Shown piece after piece: positions 46,389-55,259 of a stretch of 64,000 bases of DNA. Source of the stretch: Flagellimonas lutimaris (GTDB taxonomy: Bacteria; Bacteroidota; Bacteroidia; Flavobacteriales; Flavobacteriaceae). The number at the start of each line of letters is the position of its first letter. The stretch's first letter is position 1. The notes below the pieces were generated by a model, which was given only the letters and a program-made list of their open reading frames with translations, ran no database searches and had not been told where the DNA came from. A program made the translations under genes and the position numbers. The stretch lies in NCBI RefSeq assembly GCF_003581615.1, contig NZ_QXFH01000077.1:7501-71500 (forward strand), given 5' to 3'.

Positions 46389-47816
46389 CTATTTACGATA
46401 GTCCAAAGCTGGAGGTCTGTTGCCCAGCATTGGAATATATTTGAAGTCTTTTCCCCTTCTTTCTTCCAATTCTTTTTTGGCAGTTTCAACCGTTTTTGGA
46501 TTTTCAAAAATATCCATGGCGGTGAGTGCCAAAGTCTTTGCGGCTACCATCATTCCTTTGGAACCTATGCTCATACCGCCAGCTGCAACTGCTTGCCAAC
46601 TATGTGCAGGTGTTCCGGGCACCCAAGTGGCAGTTCCTAAGCCTGCAGTAGGTACGGTATAACTAACATCACCTACATCGGTGGAGCCATATGCACGTGC
46701 AGTTTCTTTATAAGGTTGAATTTTTTCAGCGGAAGAAATTTCCGGGGCACCTTTACCCAAAGTCGCCGATATTTTTTCTGCAAAAGCTTTTTCTTCTTCG
46801 TTATAGGTGACACCACCAACTTTCTCCAAATTGTCGTACATTATTTTTTGAACAGTCAAGTTGGGCAAAAGTTCATGGGTTCCTCCGATCATTTCATATT
46901 TCATAGTCGTTCCGGTGCCCAAGGCAGCTCCTTCAGCGGCTTTCACCATACGATCAAACATATCAACAACTACGTCTCTTCTATTGTGTCTAGCGTAATA
47001 ATACACCTCGGCAAAGTCGGGCACTACATTGGGAGCTTTGCCTCCATTGGTAATTACGTAGTGGATTCTGGCTTCTTGCGGGATGTGCTCTCGCATCATA
47101 TTTACCATGGCATTCATGGCTTCCACACCATCCAATGCGGAACGTCCTCTGTCAGGTGCTCCTGCCGCGTGAGCGGAAACCCCATAAAATCTGAATTTGG
47201 CAGACTTATTGGCCAAAGCGGCACCGGCGCTTGCAGCATTTGCTGAACTTGGGTGCCAGTGAAGCGCCACATCCACATCATTAAAAACACCCTCTCGGAC
47301 CATGTATACTTTTCCTGATCCACCTTCTTCTGCGGGGCATCCGTAAAAACGTATCGTGCCTTTGATATTGTTGGTTTCCATCCAATTCTTTACTGAAATG
47401 GCCGCTGCGGTGGACGCTGTCCCAAAAAGATGATGACCGCATGCATGACCGGCAGCTTTACCTGCTGATTTTTTCTCGGGAACAGCCTCTTGTGATAGCC
47501 CAGGTAGAGCATCATATTCTCCCAAAATGGCAATTACAGGGTATCCTGAACCATATTCGGCCTTAAAAGCGGTTGGAATCCCAGCAATACCTTTTTCAAT
47601 GGTAAAACCTTCATTTGAAAGGGTTTCCTGTAAAAGGGCTGAGCTTTGCTCTTCCAAATATCCCATTTCAGCAAGATCCCAAATATTATGGGCGATTTCG
47701 CTATATTTTTCGGATTTTGAATCTAAATCTTTGATTACATCATTCTTCTTTTTTTGGGCATGAACACCTATGGTACACAATAGAAGGAGCACACCTAACG
47801 GGAGAATTTTTCTCAT
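46389..47816 (-). CDS. Exported M20-family amidohydrolase (AbgB-like)
   Basis: A 475-residue peptidase with a signal peptide (RKILPLGVLLLLCTIGVHAQ). Metal-binding motifs of M20D are AILGEYDALPGLSQEAVPEK, GHACGHHLFG (His/Cys ligand loop), FYGCPAEEGGSGKVYMV and ALHWHPSS; the lid domain (~200-330) has SAHAAGAPDRGRSALDGVEA. Relatives split aminobenzoyl-glutamate or other N-acyl amino acids. The signal peptide suggests a periplasmic or secreted enzyme. It is separated from the sigma gene by 73 bases that hold nothing clear. Confidence 0.9.
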   Translation of the reverse strand: MRKILPLGVLLLLCTIGVHAQKKKNDVIKDLDSKSEKYSEIAHNIWDLAEMGYLEEQSSALLQETLSNEGFTIEKGIAGIPTAFKAEYGSGYPVIAILGEYDALPGLSQEAVPEKKSAGKAAGHACGHHLFGTASTAAAISVKNWMETNNIKGTIRFYGCPAEEGGSGKVYMVREGVFNDVDVALHWHPSSANAASAGAALANKSAKFRFYGVSAHAAGAPDRGRSALDGVEAMNAMVNMMREHIPQEARIHYVITNGGKAPNVVPDFAEVYYYARHNRRDVVVDMFDRMVKAAEGAALGTGTTMKYEMIGGTHELLPNLTVQKIMYDNLEKVGGVTYNEEEKAFAEKISATLGKGAPEISSAEKIQPYKETARAYGSTDVGDVSYTVPTAGLGTATWVPGTPAHSWQAVAAGGMSIGSKGMMVAAKTLALTAMDIFENPKTVETAKKELEERRGKDFKYIPMLGNRPPALDYRK

Positions 47817-47894
47817 TGGTTAAAGTTTTTTGAGTTAGGCTTTAAAGATACAAAAAAACCAACCCTGACATGATACGCCCTGCCTTGGAATACT

Positions 47895-47902
47895 TAAATT
47901 TG
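47895..47902 (+). promoter_or_regulatory. -7 box of the ndh promoter
   Basis: TAAATTTG, an exact TAnnTTTG match, ends five bases before the ATG at 47908, predicting a leaderless or nearly leaderless mRNA. Confidence 0.45.
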
Positions 47903-47907
47903 CCAGT

Positions 47908-49224
47908 ATGTCGAGAATGAATATTCCTCAGTCCAGTTATCCAAGAGTCGTTATAGTGGGCGGCGGTTTTGGAGGTATTGCATTAGCAAAAAAATTAAGC
48001 AAGAAGGAAGCCCAGGTGGTTTTGTTGGATAAACATAATTATCACAATTTTCAACCTTTACTTTATCAAGTGTCCACAGGGGGGTTGGAACCGGATTCCA
48101 TCGCATACCCTATTAGGAAAGTGTTGCAAGGGTATCCTAATTTCTTTTTTAGGTTGGCCCAGGTGCAAGAAGTAAAAACGGATACTAAAAGAATCAAAAC
48201 CAATATTGGTGAAATTTTCTACGACTATCTAGTTGTAGCAACCGGTTCGGAAACTAACTTTTTTGGCAATAAAGGTATTGAGAGCAAGGGAATGGCCATG
48301 AAAACCATTCCTCAATCGTTGAATTTACGTAGCTTGATTCTGGAAAATTTTGAACAAGCACTTTTGACCGACGACCTCCACGAGCGAGATGCCCTGATGA
48401 ACTTTGTGATTGTTGGAGGCGGGCCTACCGGAGTGGAATTGGCAGGAGCTCTAGCCGAGATAAAAAAAGGAATACTTCCCAAGGACTATCCAGATTTGGA
48501 TACACGTAGAGCACAAATAAATTTGGTACAGGGTGGTGACAGAATTTTACCGGCAATGAGCCAACAGGCTTCGGAAAAGGCTGAAAAGTTTTTGGAAGAA
48601 CTTGGCGTACATGTTTGGAAGAATATCCGTGTTACTGATTACGATGGCAAACGAGTTTCCACTAACACGAAAACCATATTTGATGCTGAAACATTGGTTT
48701 GGGCCGCTGGTGTAAAAGCTGTGGGTCTAAAAGGTCTGGATGCAGAGGAGTTTCTTTGCAGAGGCAATCGACTTAGGGTGAACGAGTTTCACCAAATTGT
48801 TGGATTGGAAGATGTTTTTGCCATTGGAGATGTGGCCCAAATGGAGACCGAGGAGTTCCCTCATGGACACCCCATGATGGCTCAACCTGCCATACAACAG
48901 GGTAGAAACCTAGGAGATAATCTGGTACGGCTCATAGAAAATAAGCCTATGAAGCCTTTTGTTTATAAAGACAAGGGTAGCATGGCAACGGTAGGAAGGA
49001 ACAAAGCGGTAGTGGATATGCCCAAATTCAGGTTTCAAGGAGTGTTTGCCTGGTTTGTTTGGATGTTCGTGCATTTGTATTTCCTGATTGGTTTTAGGAA
49101 TAGGGTAGTGGTCTTTATCAATTGGGTTTATAATTATATTAGGTTCGACCGCGAGGCACGTCTAATTATTCGACCTTTCAAAAAGCAAAATAGGGTAGAG
49201 CGCGACACTTTGATGCAAGACTAA
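47908..49224 (+). CDS. ndh: Type II NADH dehydrogenase (NDH-2)
   Basis: A 438-residue flavoprotein that passes electrons from NADH to quinone without pumping protons. The FAD site is RVVIVGGGFGGIALAKKL; the NADH site VIVGGGPTGVELAGALAEIK (~165); the second FAD motif DVFAIGDVAQMETEEFPHGH (~300), with MMAQPAIQQGRNLG after it. A hydrophobic C-terminal segment (FAWFVWMFVHLYFLIGFRNR, ~375-410) anchors it to the inner membrane. It starts at ATG 47908; an ATG three codons later is also possible. Confidence 0.93.
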   Translation: MSRMNIPQSSYPRVVIVGGGFGGIALAKKLSKKEAQVVLLDKHNYHNFQPLLYQVSTGGLEPDSIAYPIRKVLQGYPNFFFRLAQVQEVKTDTKRIKTNIGEIFYDYLVVATGSETNFFGNKGIESKGMAMKTIPQSLNLRSLILENFEQALLTDDLHERDALMNFVIVGGGPTGVELAGALAEIKKGILPKDYPDLDTRRAQINLVQGGDRILPAMSQQASEKAEKFLEELGVHVWKNIRVTDYDGKRVSTNTKTIFDAETLVWAAGVKAVGLKGLDAEEFLCRGNRLRVNEFHQIVGLEDVFAIGDVAQMETEEFPHGHPMMAQPAIQQGRNLGDNLVRLIENKPMKPFVYKDKGSMATVGRNKAVVDMPKFRFQGVFAWFVWMFVHLYFLIGFRNRVVVFINWVYNYIRFDREARLIIRPFKKQNRVERDTLMQD

Positions 49225-49318
49225 ATTAATATCCTGAGGTTCAGTATCAAGGTTAAAGTTTAGCTAACATTTATGGTGGATTGGTAGCACTTTGGTAAAT
49301 TGTAGTAAAACACTTACC

Positions 49319-49837
49319 ATGTTCAAGCCGCCTTTTTTCCTCACACTATGTAGTCTATTGTTTTTTGGTCTAATACTGCAGGCACAGAACCAACCTAGTA
49401 ATTCCAATACAATAATAGAGTCACCTATTTATATCGAAGGATTTAATTACCCCAAATTTGATAAATTATCCCATTATGGATGGTTCAATATTGGTTATGA
49501 AGTATTTGACGGCACGGAACTGCAAGTTATAGGGGAACACTATCGAAGATACGACGCGGATAGATTTAGTTTGGGCACACAGCTTAGACAAAAAATTTCG
49601 GAGAAGCTATACTTAATTGGTGGATATCAAAAAGAATGGGACCTCTACAACAAGGGCCGGGGATATCCAAACCCAATCCCACGTGAAGAAATCTTTTTGG
49701 GCACGGATTACCAAGTTCGGGAGAATATGTTTATGGAAGTGAAAATGGTTCATCCTATTAAAGAATCCGATTTTTACAGTATAGGGCTTGAGGGTGTGAG
49801 AACGCGACTAGAAATGGGAACCCGTTTGAAATTTTGA
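49319..49837 (+). CDS. Small exported protein of unknown function, barrel-like
   Basis: 172 residues from the ATG at 49319, the start that leaves a clean signal peptide (FKPPFFLTLCSLLFFGLILQAQ); a TTG 27 bases earlier is unlikely. The mature part has alternating strands (GWFNIGYEVFDGTELQVIG, LYLIGGYQKEWDLYNKG, MFMEVKMVHPI, GVRTRLEMGTRLKF) ending in Phe, as in outer-membrane beta-barrels of about eight strands. No family recognised. It ends 6 bases before the convergent xerD. Confidence 0.65.
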   Translation: MFKPPFFLTLCSLLFFGLILQAQNQPSNSNTIIESPIYIEGFNYPKFDKLSHYGWFNIGYEVFDGTELQVIGEHYRRYDADRFSLGTQLRQKISEKLYLIGGYQKEWDLYNKGRGYPNPIPREEIFLGTDYQVRENMFMEVKMVHPIKESDFYSIGLEGVRTRLEMGTRLKF

Positions 49838-49843
49838 GAATGT

Positions 49844-50740
49844 TCACCTTCTTGGGTGAAAGTCCTTTAGTACTTTGGTCAAATGGGTACGGTTTACATG
49901 CATATATACCTCGGTAGTAGTAATGCTTTCATGTCCCAACATTTGTTGAATTGCCCTAAGGTCGGCCCCATTTTCTAATAAATGTGTGGCAAAAGAGTGC
50001 CGAAAGGTGTGCGGACTAATATTCTTTTTCAATCCTATTTCTTCTGCCAAACGTTTAACAATGGTGAAAATCATCGCACGGGTCAATTGTTTGCCCCGTC
50101 GGTTTAAGAAAACAAAATCCTCATGCTCTTTTTTTATGGGCAAGTGTACCCTCACCTCTTTCCAATAAGTGTTGATGTATTTTTGGTTTACATCACTGAT
50201 CGGAACAAAGCGTTGTTTGTTTCCTTTGCCCGTTACTTTTATAAAATCTTCGTCAAAATAAAGGTCGGATAGTTTTAAATTGATGAGCTCCGATACCCGA
50301 AGGCCACAGCCATAGAGGGTTTCTAAAATTGCCCTGTTACGTTCACCTTCTGGCTTGGAAAGGTCAATGGCGGCAATCAATTTGTTTATTTCAACTTCGG
50401 AAAGGGTGTCGGGCAACTTTCTTCCAATTTTCGGGGTTTCTATTAAATCCATAGGATTGTCTTCCCTGTAATCTTCGAAGACCAGATAATTAAAGAACCC
50501 TTTTAGACCTGAAATAATGCGTGCCTGTGTTCTAGGGTTGACTATTTTGGCGATATCGTAGATAAACTGCTGAACCGTTTCTCTGTTAATTGCAACCGGC
50601 TTCTCCTCGATAGACTGTTCATTAAGATAACTAGCGAGTTTTTGAAGATCCATGGAATAATTCGAGATAGAATTTTTGGAAAGCCCCCGCTCAATCTTCA
50701 AATAATTTTGATAATCTTTTATTGCTTGCTGCCAGTTCAT
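49844..50740 (-). CDS. xerD: Tyrosine recombinase XerD
   Basis: 298 residues from the ATG at 50740, the usual XerD length; a longer frame to 50848 has no homologous look. With XerC it resolves chromosome dimers at dif. The N-terminal SAM-like domain (NYLKIERGLSKNSISNYSMD) is followed by the catalytic residues Arg (YGCGLRVSELINL), Lys (VTGKGNKQRFVP), His/Arg (HTFRHSFATHLLE), His (LGHESITTTE) and Tyr (VYMHV). It lies near aroQ, a common arrangement in this phylum. A -7 box ends five bases before the ATG. Confidence 0.95.
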   Translation of the reverse strand: MNWQQAIKDYQNYLKIERGLSKNSISNYSMDLQKLASYLNEQSIEEKPVAINRETVQQFIYDIAKIVNPRTQARIISGLKGFFNYLVFEDYREDNPMDLIETPKIGRKLPDTLSEVEINKLIAAIDLSKPEGERNRAILETLYGCGLRVSELINLKLSDLYFDEDFIKVTGKGNKQRFVPISDVNQKYINTYWKEVRVHLPIKKEHEDFVFLNRRGKQLTRAMIFTIVKRLAEEIGLKKNISPHTFRHSFATHLLENGADLRAIQQMLGHESITTTEVYMHVNRTHLTKVLKDFHPRR

Positions 50741-50745
50741 ACTTT

Positions 50746-50753
50746 CAAATATA
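50746..50753 (-). promoter_or_regulatory. -7 box of the xerD promoter
   Basis: TATATTTG on the minus strand, an exact TAnnTTTG match, ends five bases before the ATG at 50740. The mRNA would be nearly leaderless. Confidence 0.45.
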
Positions 50754-50968
50754 GTGACATTACATTTCCAAAGTTGGAAGTAAATGTCATTGGTCAACTC
50801 AGAATGCCCTTTGGTCAATTGAGGTGGCTTCAAAACCATGGGTTTCAATAAATTTCCATAATCAAATGGGAACGGTGAAAATGGAAAAGTTTTCAGTTTG
50901 TAGGAAACTTATATCAAAAGACACTTTTTTATTGATGATTGCGTTTTGTTGTTAATAAAATCTTAACA

Positions 50969-51493
50969 ATGAAAAAAAAGACATTTGTATTGGTAATCAT
51001 AGCATTGATCGCCGTTAGTTTCTCGTCTATGGCCCAGCGAGTGGACAGAACCAATTTTAAAGCAGGGATTCATGCAGGAGTTCCCTTTGGTGATATTTCC
51101 GATTATTCAAATTTTGAAATAGGGTTGGATTTAGGCTATCATTGGGCACTTTCGGAATTAGTGGATGTAGGATTGGCAACTGGATTTATGAATGCCTTTA
51201 TAAATAATGACACAGTGGATTTTGGCCCTGTGGTTGTGGAGGGGGACTTTCCAAACATCCAATATATTCCCGTAGCAGCAGCGTTTAGATTGTACCCAAC
51301 CTACGATTTTAAATTAGGCGCAGATGTAGGTTATGCAGTTGGAGTAAATGATGGGAATACAGGGGGACTTTATTTAAGACCCATAATTGGAGCCAATGTG
51401 AGTGGTAACACCGAAATAAATATTTCTTACGTAAAAGTAAGCGATGATTACGATTTCTCGATGGTGGCATTGGGGATTCTGTTTTTGTTTTAA
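50969..51493 (+). CDS. Outer-membrane beta-barrel protein
   Basis: 174 residues from the ATG at 50969 (the TTG at 50939 is unlikely), with signal peptide KKTFVLVIIALIAVSFSSMAQ. Strands alternate (FKAGIHAGVPFGDI, FEIGLDLGYHWALSELVDVG, DFKLGADVGYAVGVN) and the last residues are ALGILFLF, fitting OMP_b-brl folds of eight strands ending with Phe. It sits in the xerD-aroQ gap next to a second, frameshifted small barrel gene. The function is unknown. Confidence 0.8.
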   Translation: MKKKTFVLVIIALIAVSFSSMAQRVDRTNFKAGIHAGVPFGDISDYSNFEIGLDLGYHWALSELVDVGLATGFMNAFINNDTVDFGPVVVEGDFPNIQYIPVAAAFRLYPTYDFKLGADVGYAVGVNDGNTGGLYLRPIIGANVSGNTEINISYVKVSDDYDFSMVALGILFLF

Positions 51494-51568
51494 TAAAAAA
51501 GAACAACTGTTTTAGCCCCAAATCATGCAGTTAAAATCATGAATATTAACCACTAATTACAATTTAAA

Positions 51569-52034
51569 ATGAAAAAATTACTTTTAGTTTTTGCACTAGT
51601 TATGCTTGGCAATTTGGCCGTAAAGGCCCAAACCAATTACAGGGCTGCCTTAGGGTTGGGGATAGACTTATATGATGAAGCCACTTTTTTTGGGGCTTCG
51701 GGAAAATACTTTTTTTTCCGATAACCATGTAGGGCAGGCCGACTTAGGATTTGAGGACAATGCCACCATTGCCACATTCTTGTATTCTTTTCATAAAGGA
51801 TTTTTTAGGGCAACAGGCTTGCGTTGGTATGCTGTAGTAGGGCCAAGCATTATTTTCATTAAAAATACGTACAACATCTTCGCCCTACGTCCATATTTGG
51901 GACTCGATTTTAAGATAGATGGGGTGCCGTTGGTGCTAAATTTTGATTGGCGTCCTTCGGTGGTGCTAAGTAATGTGGGAGAAAACCAAGTAGCCGCTTT
52001 CGGTTTTGGTCTGCAATTTGCCATTAACAACTAG
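51569..52034 (+). pseudogene. Small outer-membrane barrel gene broken by a +1 frameshift in a T8 run
   Basis: The first frame starts at ATG 51569 with a good signal peptide (KKLLLVFALVMLGNLAVKAQ) and reads into DEATFFGASGKYFFFR before TAA at 51722. The run of eight T's at 51710-51717 would, with seven T's, continue in frame to ...KYFFSDNHVGQADLGFEDN and on to the stop at 52034, giving about 154 residues with strands and a final GLQFAINN. It is either a sequencing or assembly error, a phase-variable tract, or a recent pseudogene. Confidence 0.75.
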
Positions 52035-52055
52035 CCAAGAAATAATATGATATTG

Positions 52056-52080
52056 AGGGCGGGTCATCCCGCCCTTTTCT
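52056..52080 (+). terminator. Intrinsic terminator before aroQ
   Basis: The stem AGGGCGGG (52056-52063) pairs with CCCGCCCT (52068-52075) around TCAT, followed by TTTCTTTTT. It ends the small-barrel transcript. Confidence 0.85.
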
Positions 52081-52088
52081 TTTTATTG

Positions 52089-52096
52089 TATTTTTG
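52089..52096 (+). promoter_or_regulatory. -7 box of the aroQ promoter
   Basis: TATTTTTG, an exact TAnnTTTG match, ends five bases before the aroQ ATG at 52102, just after the upstream terminator. A leaderless or nearly leaderless mRNA is predicted. Confidence 0.5.
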
Positions 52097-52101
52097 ATTA
52101 C

Positions 52102-52518
52102 ATGAAACTAATGATCATTAACGGACCCAATCTTAATCTTTTGGGAAAGCGTGAACCCGAGGTCTACGGAAACACCACTTTTGAAGACTATTTTAAACAA
52201 CTTCAGAAAAAGTTTCCCAATGTGGAACTAGAATACTATCAATCCAATATTGAAGGTGAACTTATTGGTAAAATTCAAGAAGTAGGTTTTGATTATGATG
52301 GTATCATCTTGAATGCGGCCGCATATACTCATACTTCAGTTGGTATCGGGGATGCGGTAAAGGCAGTGGAAACCCCGGTTATTGAGGTCCATATTTCCAA
52401 TACGCATCAACGTGAGGAGTATCGCCATGTTTCTTATATATCACCTGGAGCCAAAGGAGTCATCCTTGGATTTGGACTCCAGAGCTATGATTTGGCCATC
52501 CAGAGTTTCTTAGGCTAA
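52102..52518 (+). CDS. aroQ: Type II 3-dehydroquinate dehydratase
   Basis: A 138-residue enzyme of the shikimate pathway that dehydrates 3-dehydroquinate in the cytoplasm, usually as a dodecamer. IINGPNLNLLGKREPEVYG is the opening with the lid Arg and Tyr, EYYQSNIEGELIGKIQ follows, ILNAAAYTHTSVGIGDAV has the catalytic site, and EVHISNTHQREEYRHVSYIS the conserved His/Arg. It is a type II enzyme and unrelated to AroD. It overlaps the convergent DUF3817 gene by 9 bases. Confidence 0.96.
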   Translation: MKLMIINGPNLNLLGKREPEVYGNTTFEDYFKQLQKKFPNVELEYYQSNIEGELIGKIQEVGFDYDGIILNAAAYTHTSVGIGDAVKAVETPVIEVHISNTHQREEYRHVSYISPGAKGVILGFGLQSYDLAIQSFLG

Positions 52519-52791
52519 AATCTTCAAGTATTTTTTATCGGCGTAGAAAGTTCCGAAAGGTAGGAGAGATGCTATAAAGAGAATAATGAATCTTTTTAGG
52601 TTCCATTTTCTTTCCCTACAAAAAACTATGGCCACCACTACATATAGAATAAACAATATTCCATGTGCCATACCAACAACTTGGTTCGGTTCAGGAATAT
52701 CTGCCCAATGCTTTAACGGCATGGTCATTCCGAAAAGGAGTAGATAGGAAATACCTTCTAAAATAGCAGTGGCCCTAAAAATTTTCAGCAT
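52510..52791 (-). CDS. DUF3817 family small membrane protein
   Basis: A 93-residue integral membrane protein with about three helices: FRATAILEGISYLLLFGMTM, QVVGMAHGILFILYVVVAIV and FIILFIASLLPFGTFYADKK. The pattern EGxSYxxLF, AHG, PFGTF is typical of DUF3817 (YdzA-like), a family found alone or near metabolic genes. It starts 3 bases after the lpdA stop and is probably cotranscribed with it. Confidence 0.88.
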   Translation of the reverse strand: MLKIFRATAILEGISYLLLFGMTMPLKHWADIPEPNQVVGMAHGILFILYVVVAIVFCRERKWNLKRFIILFIASLLPFGTFYADKKYLKILA

Positions 52792-52794
52792 ACC

Positions 52795-54186
52795 TTACAG
52801 GTGGATTACTTCATCATAAGCATCTGCAACGGCTTCCATTACCGCTTCGCTCATGGTTGGGTGTGGGTGAACGGCTTTTAGTACTTCGTGACCTGTGGTC
52901 TCCAATTTTCTGGCAACCACAGCTTCGGCAATCATGTCGGTAACACCAACTCCTATCATATGGCAACCTAACCACTCACCATATTTGGCATCGAAAATAA
53001 CTTTCACAAAACCATCTGGGGTTCCTGCAGCTTTTGCTTTACCACTGGCAGAGAAAGGAAACTTACCAATTTTAAGTTCGTATCCTTTTTCTTTGGCTTG
53101 CTTCTCCGTTAATCCAACAGAAGCTATTTCGGGAATACAGTAAGTACATCCTGGAATGTTGCCATAATCCAAAGCTTCAACATGCATCCCTGCCAATTTT
53201 TCCACACAAAGGATTCCTTCAGCGGAGGCAACGTGTGCCAAAGCCTGTCCAGGTGTAATGTCACCAATGGCGTAGTAGCCTGGAATGTTGGTCTGGTAGT
53301 AGTCGTTCACCAATACTTTATCTCTGTCCGTAGCGATTCCAACATCTTCCAAACCTATGTTTTCAATATTGGTTTTAATTCCAACGGCAGAAAGAACAAT
53401 GTCAGCCTCAAGTACCTCTTCACCTTTTTTGGTTTTTACGGTAGCCTTTACGCCATCACCAGAGGTGTCAACTTTAGTAACTTCGGCAGATGTTTTGATC
53501 TTAACCCCTGATTTTTTGAAGCTACGCTCCAATTGCTTGGAGATATCTTCATCTTCAACGGGGACAATGTTCGGCATATATTCCACTACGGTTACCTCTG
53601 TACCCATGGAGTGATAGAAATAAGCGAACTCCATTCCAATGGCACCACTACCTACCACAATCATTTTCTTGGGTTGCTTTTTCAAGGACATGGCCTCACG
53701 GTATCCAATTACCTTTTCGCCATCTTGTGGAAGACTTGGTAGTTCACGGCTACGTGCCCCTGTTGCAATGATAATATTATCGGCAGAATACTCTGTGGTA
53801 TCTCCGTTTTCAGATTTTACTTCAACTTTTTTGCCTGGTTTTACCTTTCCAAATCCATTGATGACCTCAATCTTATTTTTCTTCATCAAGAATTGAACGC
53901 CCTTGCTCATTCCCTCGGCAACACCGCGGCTTCTTTTTACAACGGCATCAAAATCGTGGTCCACATCTTTGGCGCTCAGACCGTAGTCCTCGGCGTGCTT
54001 TAAATATTCGAATACCTGAGCGGATTTAAGAAGGGCCTTGGTTGGGATACATCCCCAGTTAAGACATACACCTCCCAAACTTTCTTTTTCTATAATGGCT
54101 GTTTTGAAACCTAATTGTGATGCCCTGATTGCAGTAACATATCCACCTGGACCACTTCCCAAAACAATTATATCGAACTTGCTCAT
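52795..54186 (-). CDS. lpdA: Dihydrolipoyl dehydrogenase (E3)
   Basis: A 463-residue flavoprotein that reoxidises dihydrolipoamide in the pyruvate and 2-oxoglutarate dehydrogenase complexes. FAD motif IIVLGSGPGGYVTAIRASQL, redox-active disulfide GGVCLNWGCIPTKALL (Cys 41/46 region), NAD motif MIVVGSGAIGMEFAYFYHSM, second FAD motif YYAIGDITPGQALAHVASAE, and the catalytic HPHPTMSEAVMEAV at the C-terminus. All catalytic residues are present. The predicted mRNA begins with a 7-bp stem-loop. Confidence 0.96.
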   Translation of the reverse strand: MSKFDIIVLGSGPGGYVTAIRASQLGFKTAIIEKESLGGVCLNWGCIPTKALLKSAQVFEYLKHAEDYGLSAKDVDHDFDAVVKRSRGVAEGMSKGVQFLMKKNKIEVINGFGKVKPGKKVEVKSENGDTTEYSADNIIIATGARSRELPSLPQDGEKVIGYREAMSLKKQPKKMIVVGSGAIGMEFAYFYHSMGTEVTVVEYMPNIVPVEDEDISKQLERSFKKSGVKIKTSAEVTKVDTSGDGVKATVKTKKGEEVLEADIVLSAVGIKTNIENIGLEDVGIATDRDKVLVNDYYQTNIPGYYAIGDITPGQALAHVASAEGILCVEKLAGMHVEALDYGNIPGCTYCIPEIASVGLTEKQAKEKGYELKIGKFPFSASGKAKAAGTPDGFVKVIFDAKYGEWLGCHMIGVGVTDMIAEAVVARKLETTGHEVLKAVHPHPTMSEAVMEAVADAYDEVIHL

Positions 54187-54216
54187 TAGATTTTGATTTT
54201 AGTTGTTAGATTAGAA

Positions 54217-54245
54217 ACCTGCCTTTATTGGCAGGTGCAAAAGTA
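54217..54245 (-). promoter_or_regulatory. lpdA promoter box with 5'-terminal stem-loop
   Basis: TACTTTTG (54245-54238, minus strand) is an exact -7 box with TTG 21 bp further upstream (54269-54267). Directly after it ACCTGCC (54236-54230) and GGCAGGT (54223-54217) form a perfect 7-bp hairpin at what should be the very start of the transcript. Confidence 0.5.
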
Positions 54246-54304
54246 CATAAATCAATGCCCAAATCCCAAGTTGAAAAAACTCAAATGTGGATTAGTTTGT
54301 GAAA

Positions 54305-54841
54305 TCAATGTTTACCAGTTCCGAACATCTTTTTATTGAAGGCTTTGGATGCTCCCTTTGGAATGGATAAGGATGTCCATTCGCTACCTTTGATCATTCT
54401 ACCAATAAATACAATTTGTCCAACGTGATTGGCATAATGTGCCAACTGGCGGTTGATGGCTTCCACGATGGTGTATTCTTCTCCCCGAATGGTGATTTTT
54501 TTCTGGAAATTGATGGCATCAATTTGTGATAGAGCATCAAAAAAACATTTCCAACCTTTTTCCCAGGCAGTCGTCATTTCTGATTTTGAGATATAGGATC
54601 CTTCAAATTCCAAATCGCGTTCTCGCCATGATTTTTCACCATCCTCGGTTAAAAAATTGGTCCAACGGCTCAACATGTTGCCCACAAGATGCTTTACAAT
54701 AATGGCTATGGAATTATCAGTTTCTGCGTATTTCCAATGTATATCGTTATCCGATATTTGGGCAAAAGTTTTATCACCCATGCTTTTGTAGCGCTGGAAC
54801 TCAAATAGTACGCTCTTTAAATAATTCTCTTGAAAACACAT
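54305..54841 (-). CDS. DUF1572 (DinB-like) family protein
   Basis: A 178-residue soluble helical protein. IIVKHLVGNMLSRWTNFL and RQLAHYANHVGQIVFIGR supply the His residues of the metal-binding DinB-like bundle, and RWTNFLTEDGEK is typical of DUF1572. Its ATG overlaps the msrB stop by one base (TAATG), so the two are translated together. Members bind a metal and may be thiol-transferases, but the reaction here is unknown. Confidence 0.85.
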   Translation of the reverse strand: MCFQENYLKSVLFEFQRYKSMGDKTFAQISDNDIHWKYAETDNSIAIIVKHLVGNMLSRWTNFLTEDGEKSWRERDLEFEGSYISKSEMTTAWEKGWKCFFDALSQIDAINFQKKITIRGEEYTIVEAINRQLAHYANHVGQIVFIGRMIKGSEWTSLSIPKGASKAFNKKMFGTGKH

Positions 54842-55245
54842 TATTCTTCAGAATCAAAATCAATGCTGATGGAATTGATGCAATAGCGTTGTCCTGTAGT
54901 TTCTTTGGGGCCATCATCAAAAACATGGCCTAAATGACTACCGCAATTAGCGCATACCGTCTCCGTGCGAATCATACCGTGGGAAGTATCCCTTATATAT
55001 TCAATGGCTCCCTCTACGGCTTGGTCAAAAGAAGGCCAACCACAACCGCTTTCAAATTTGTGCTCGCTTTCAAAAAGCTTGGCTTTACAGGCTTTGCAAT
55101 GGTAGTCACCATTTTCAAAGTGAAGGTCGAACTTACCTGTGTATGGTCGTTCAGTTCCTTTTTGTCGTAGCACATAATATTCTTCAGGGGAAAGTTGCTG
55201 TTTCCACTCGTCTTCTGATTTTTTTACACCGTATTTTTTATCCAT
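54841..55245 (-). CDS. msrB: Peptide-methionine (R)-S-oxide reductase MsrB, cytoplasmic
   Basis: A 134-residue enzyme that reduces methionine R-sulfoxide in proteins. Zinc sites CKACKAKLFES and CANCGSHLGHVFDDGP, FESGCGWPSFDQA, and the catalytic Cys in GQRYCINSISIDF are all present. No signal sequence. It lies 14 bases downstream of a second, lipid-anchored MsrB, so oxidised proteins are dealt with both in the envelope and the cytoplasm. Confidence 0.95.
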   Translation of the reverse strand: MDKKYGVKKSEDEWKQQLSPEEYYVLRQKGTERPYTGKFDLHFENGDYHCKACKAKLFESEHKFESGCGWPSFDQAVEGAIEYIRDTSHGMIRTETVCANCGSHLGHVFDDGPKETTGQRYCINSISIDFDSEE

Positions 55246-55259
55246 AAATTTGTTAAAAG

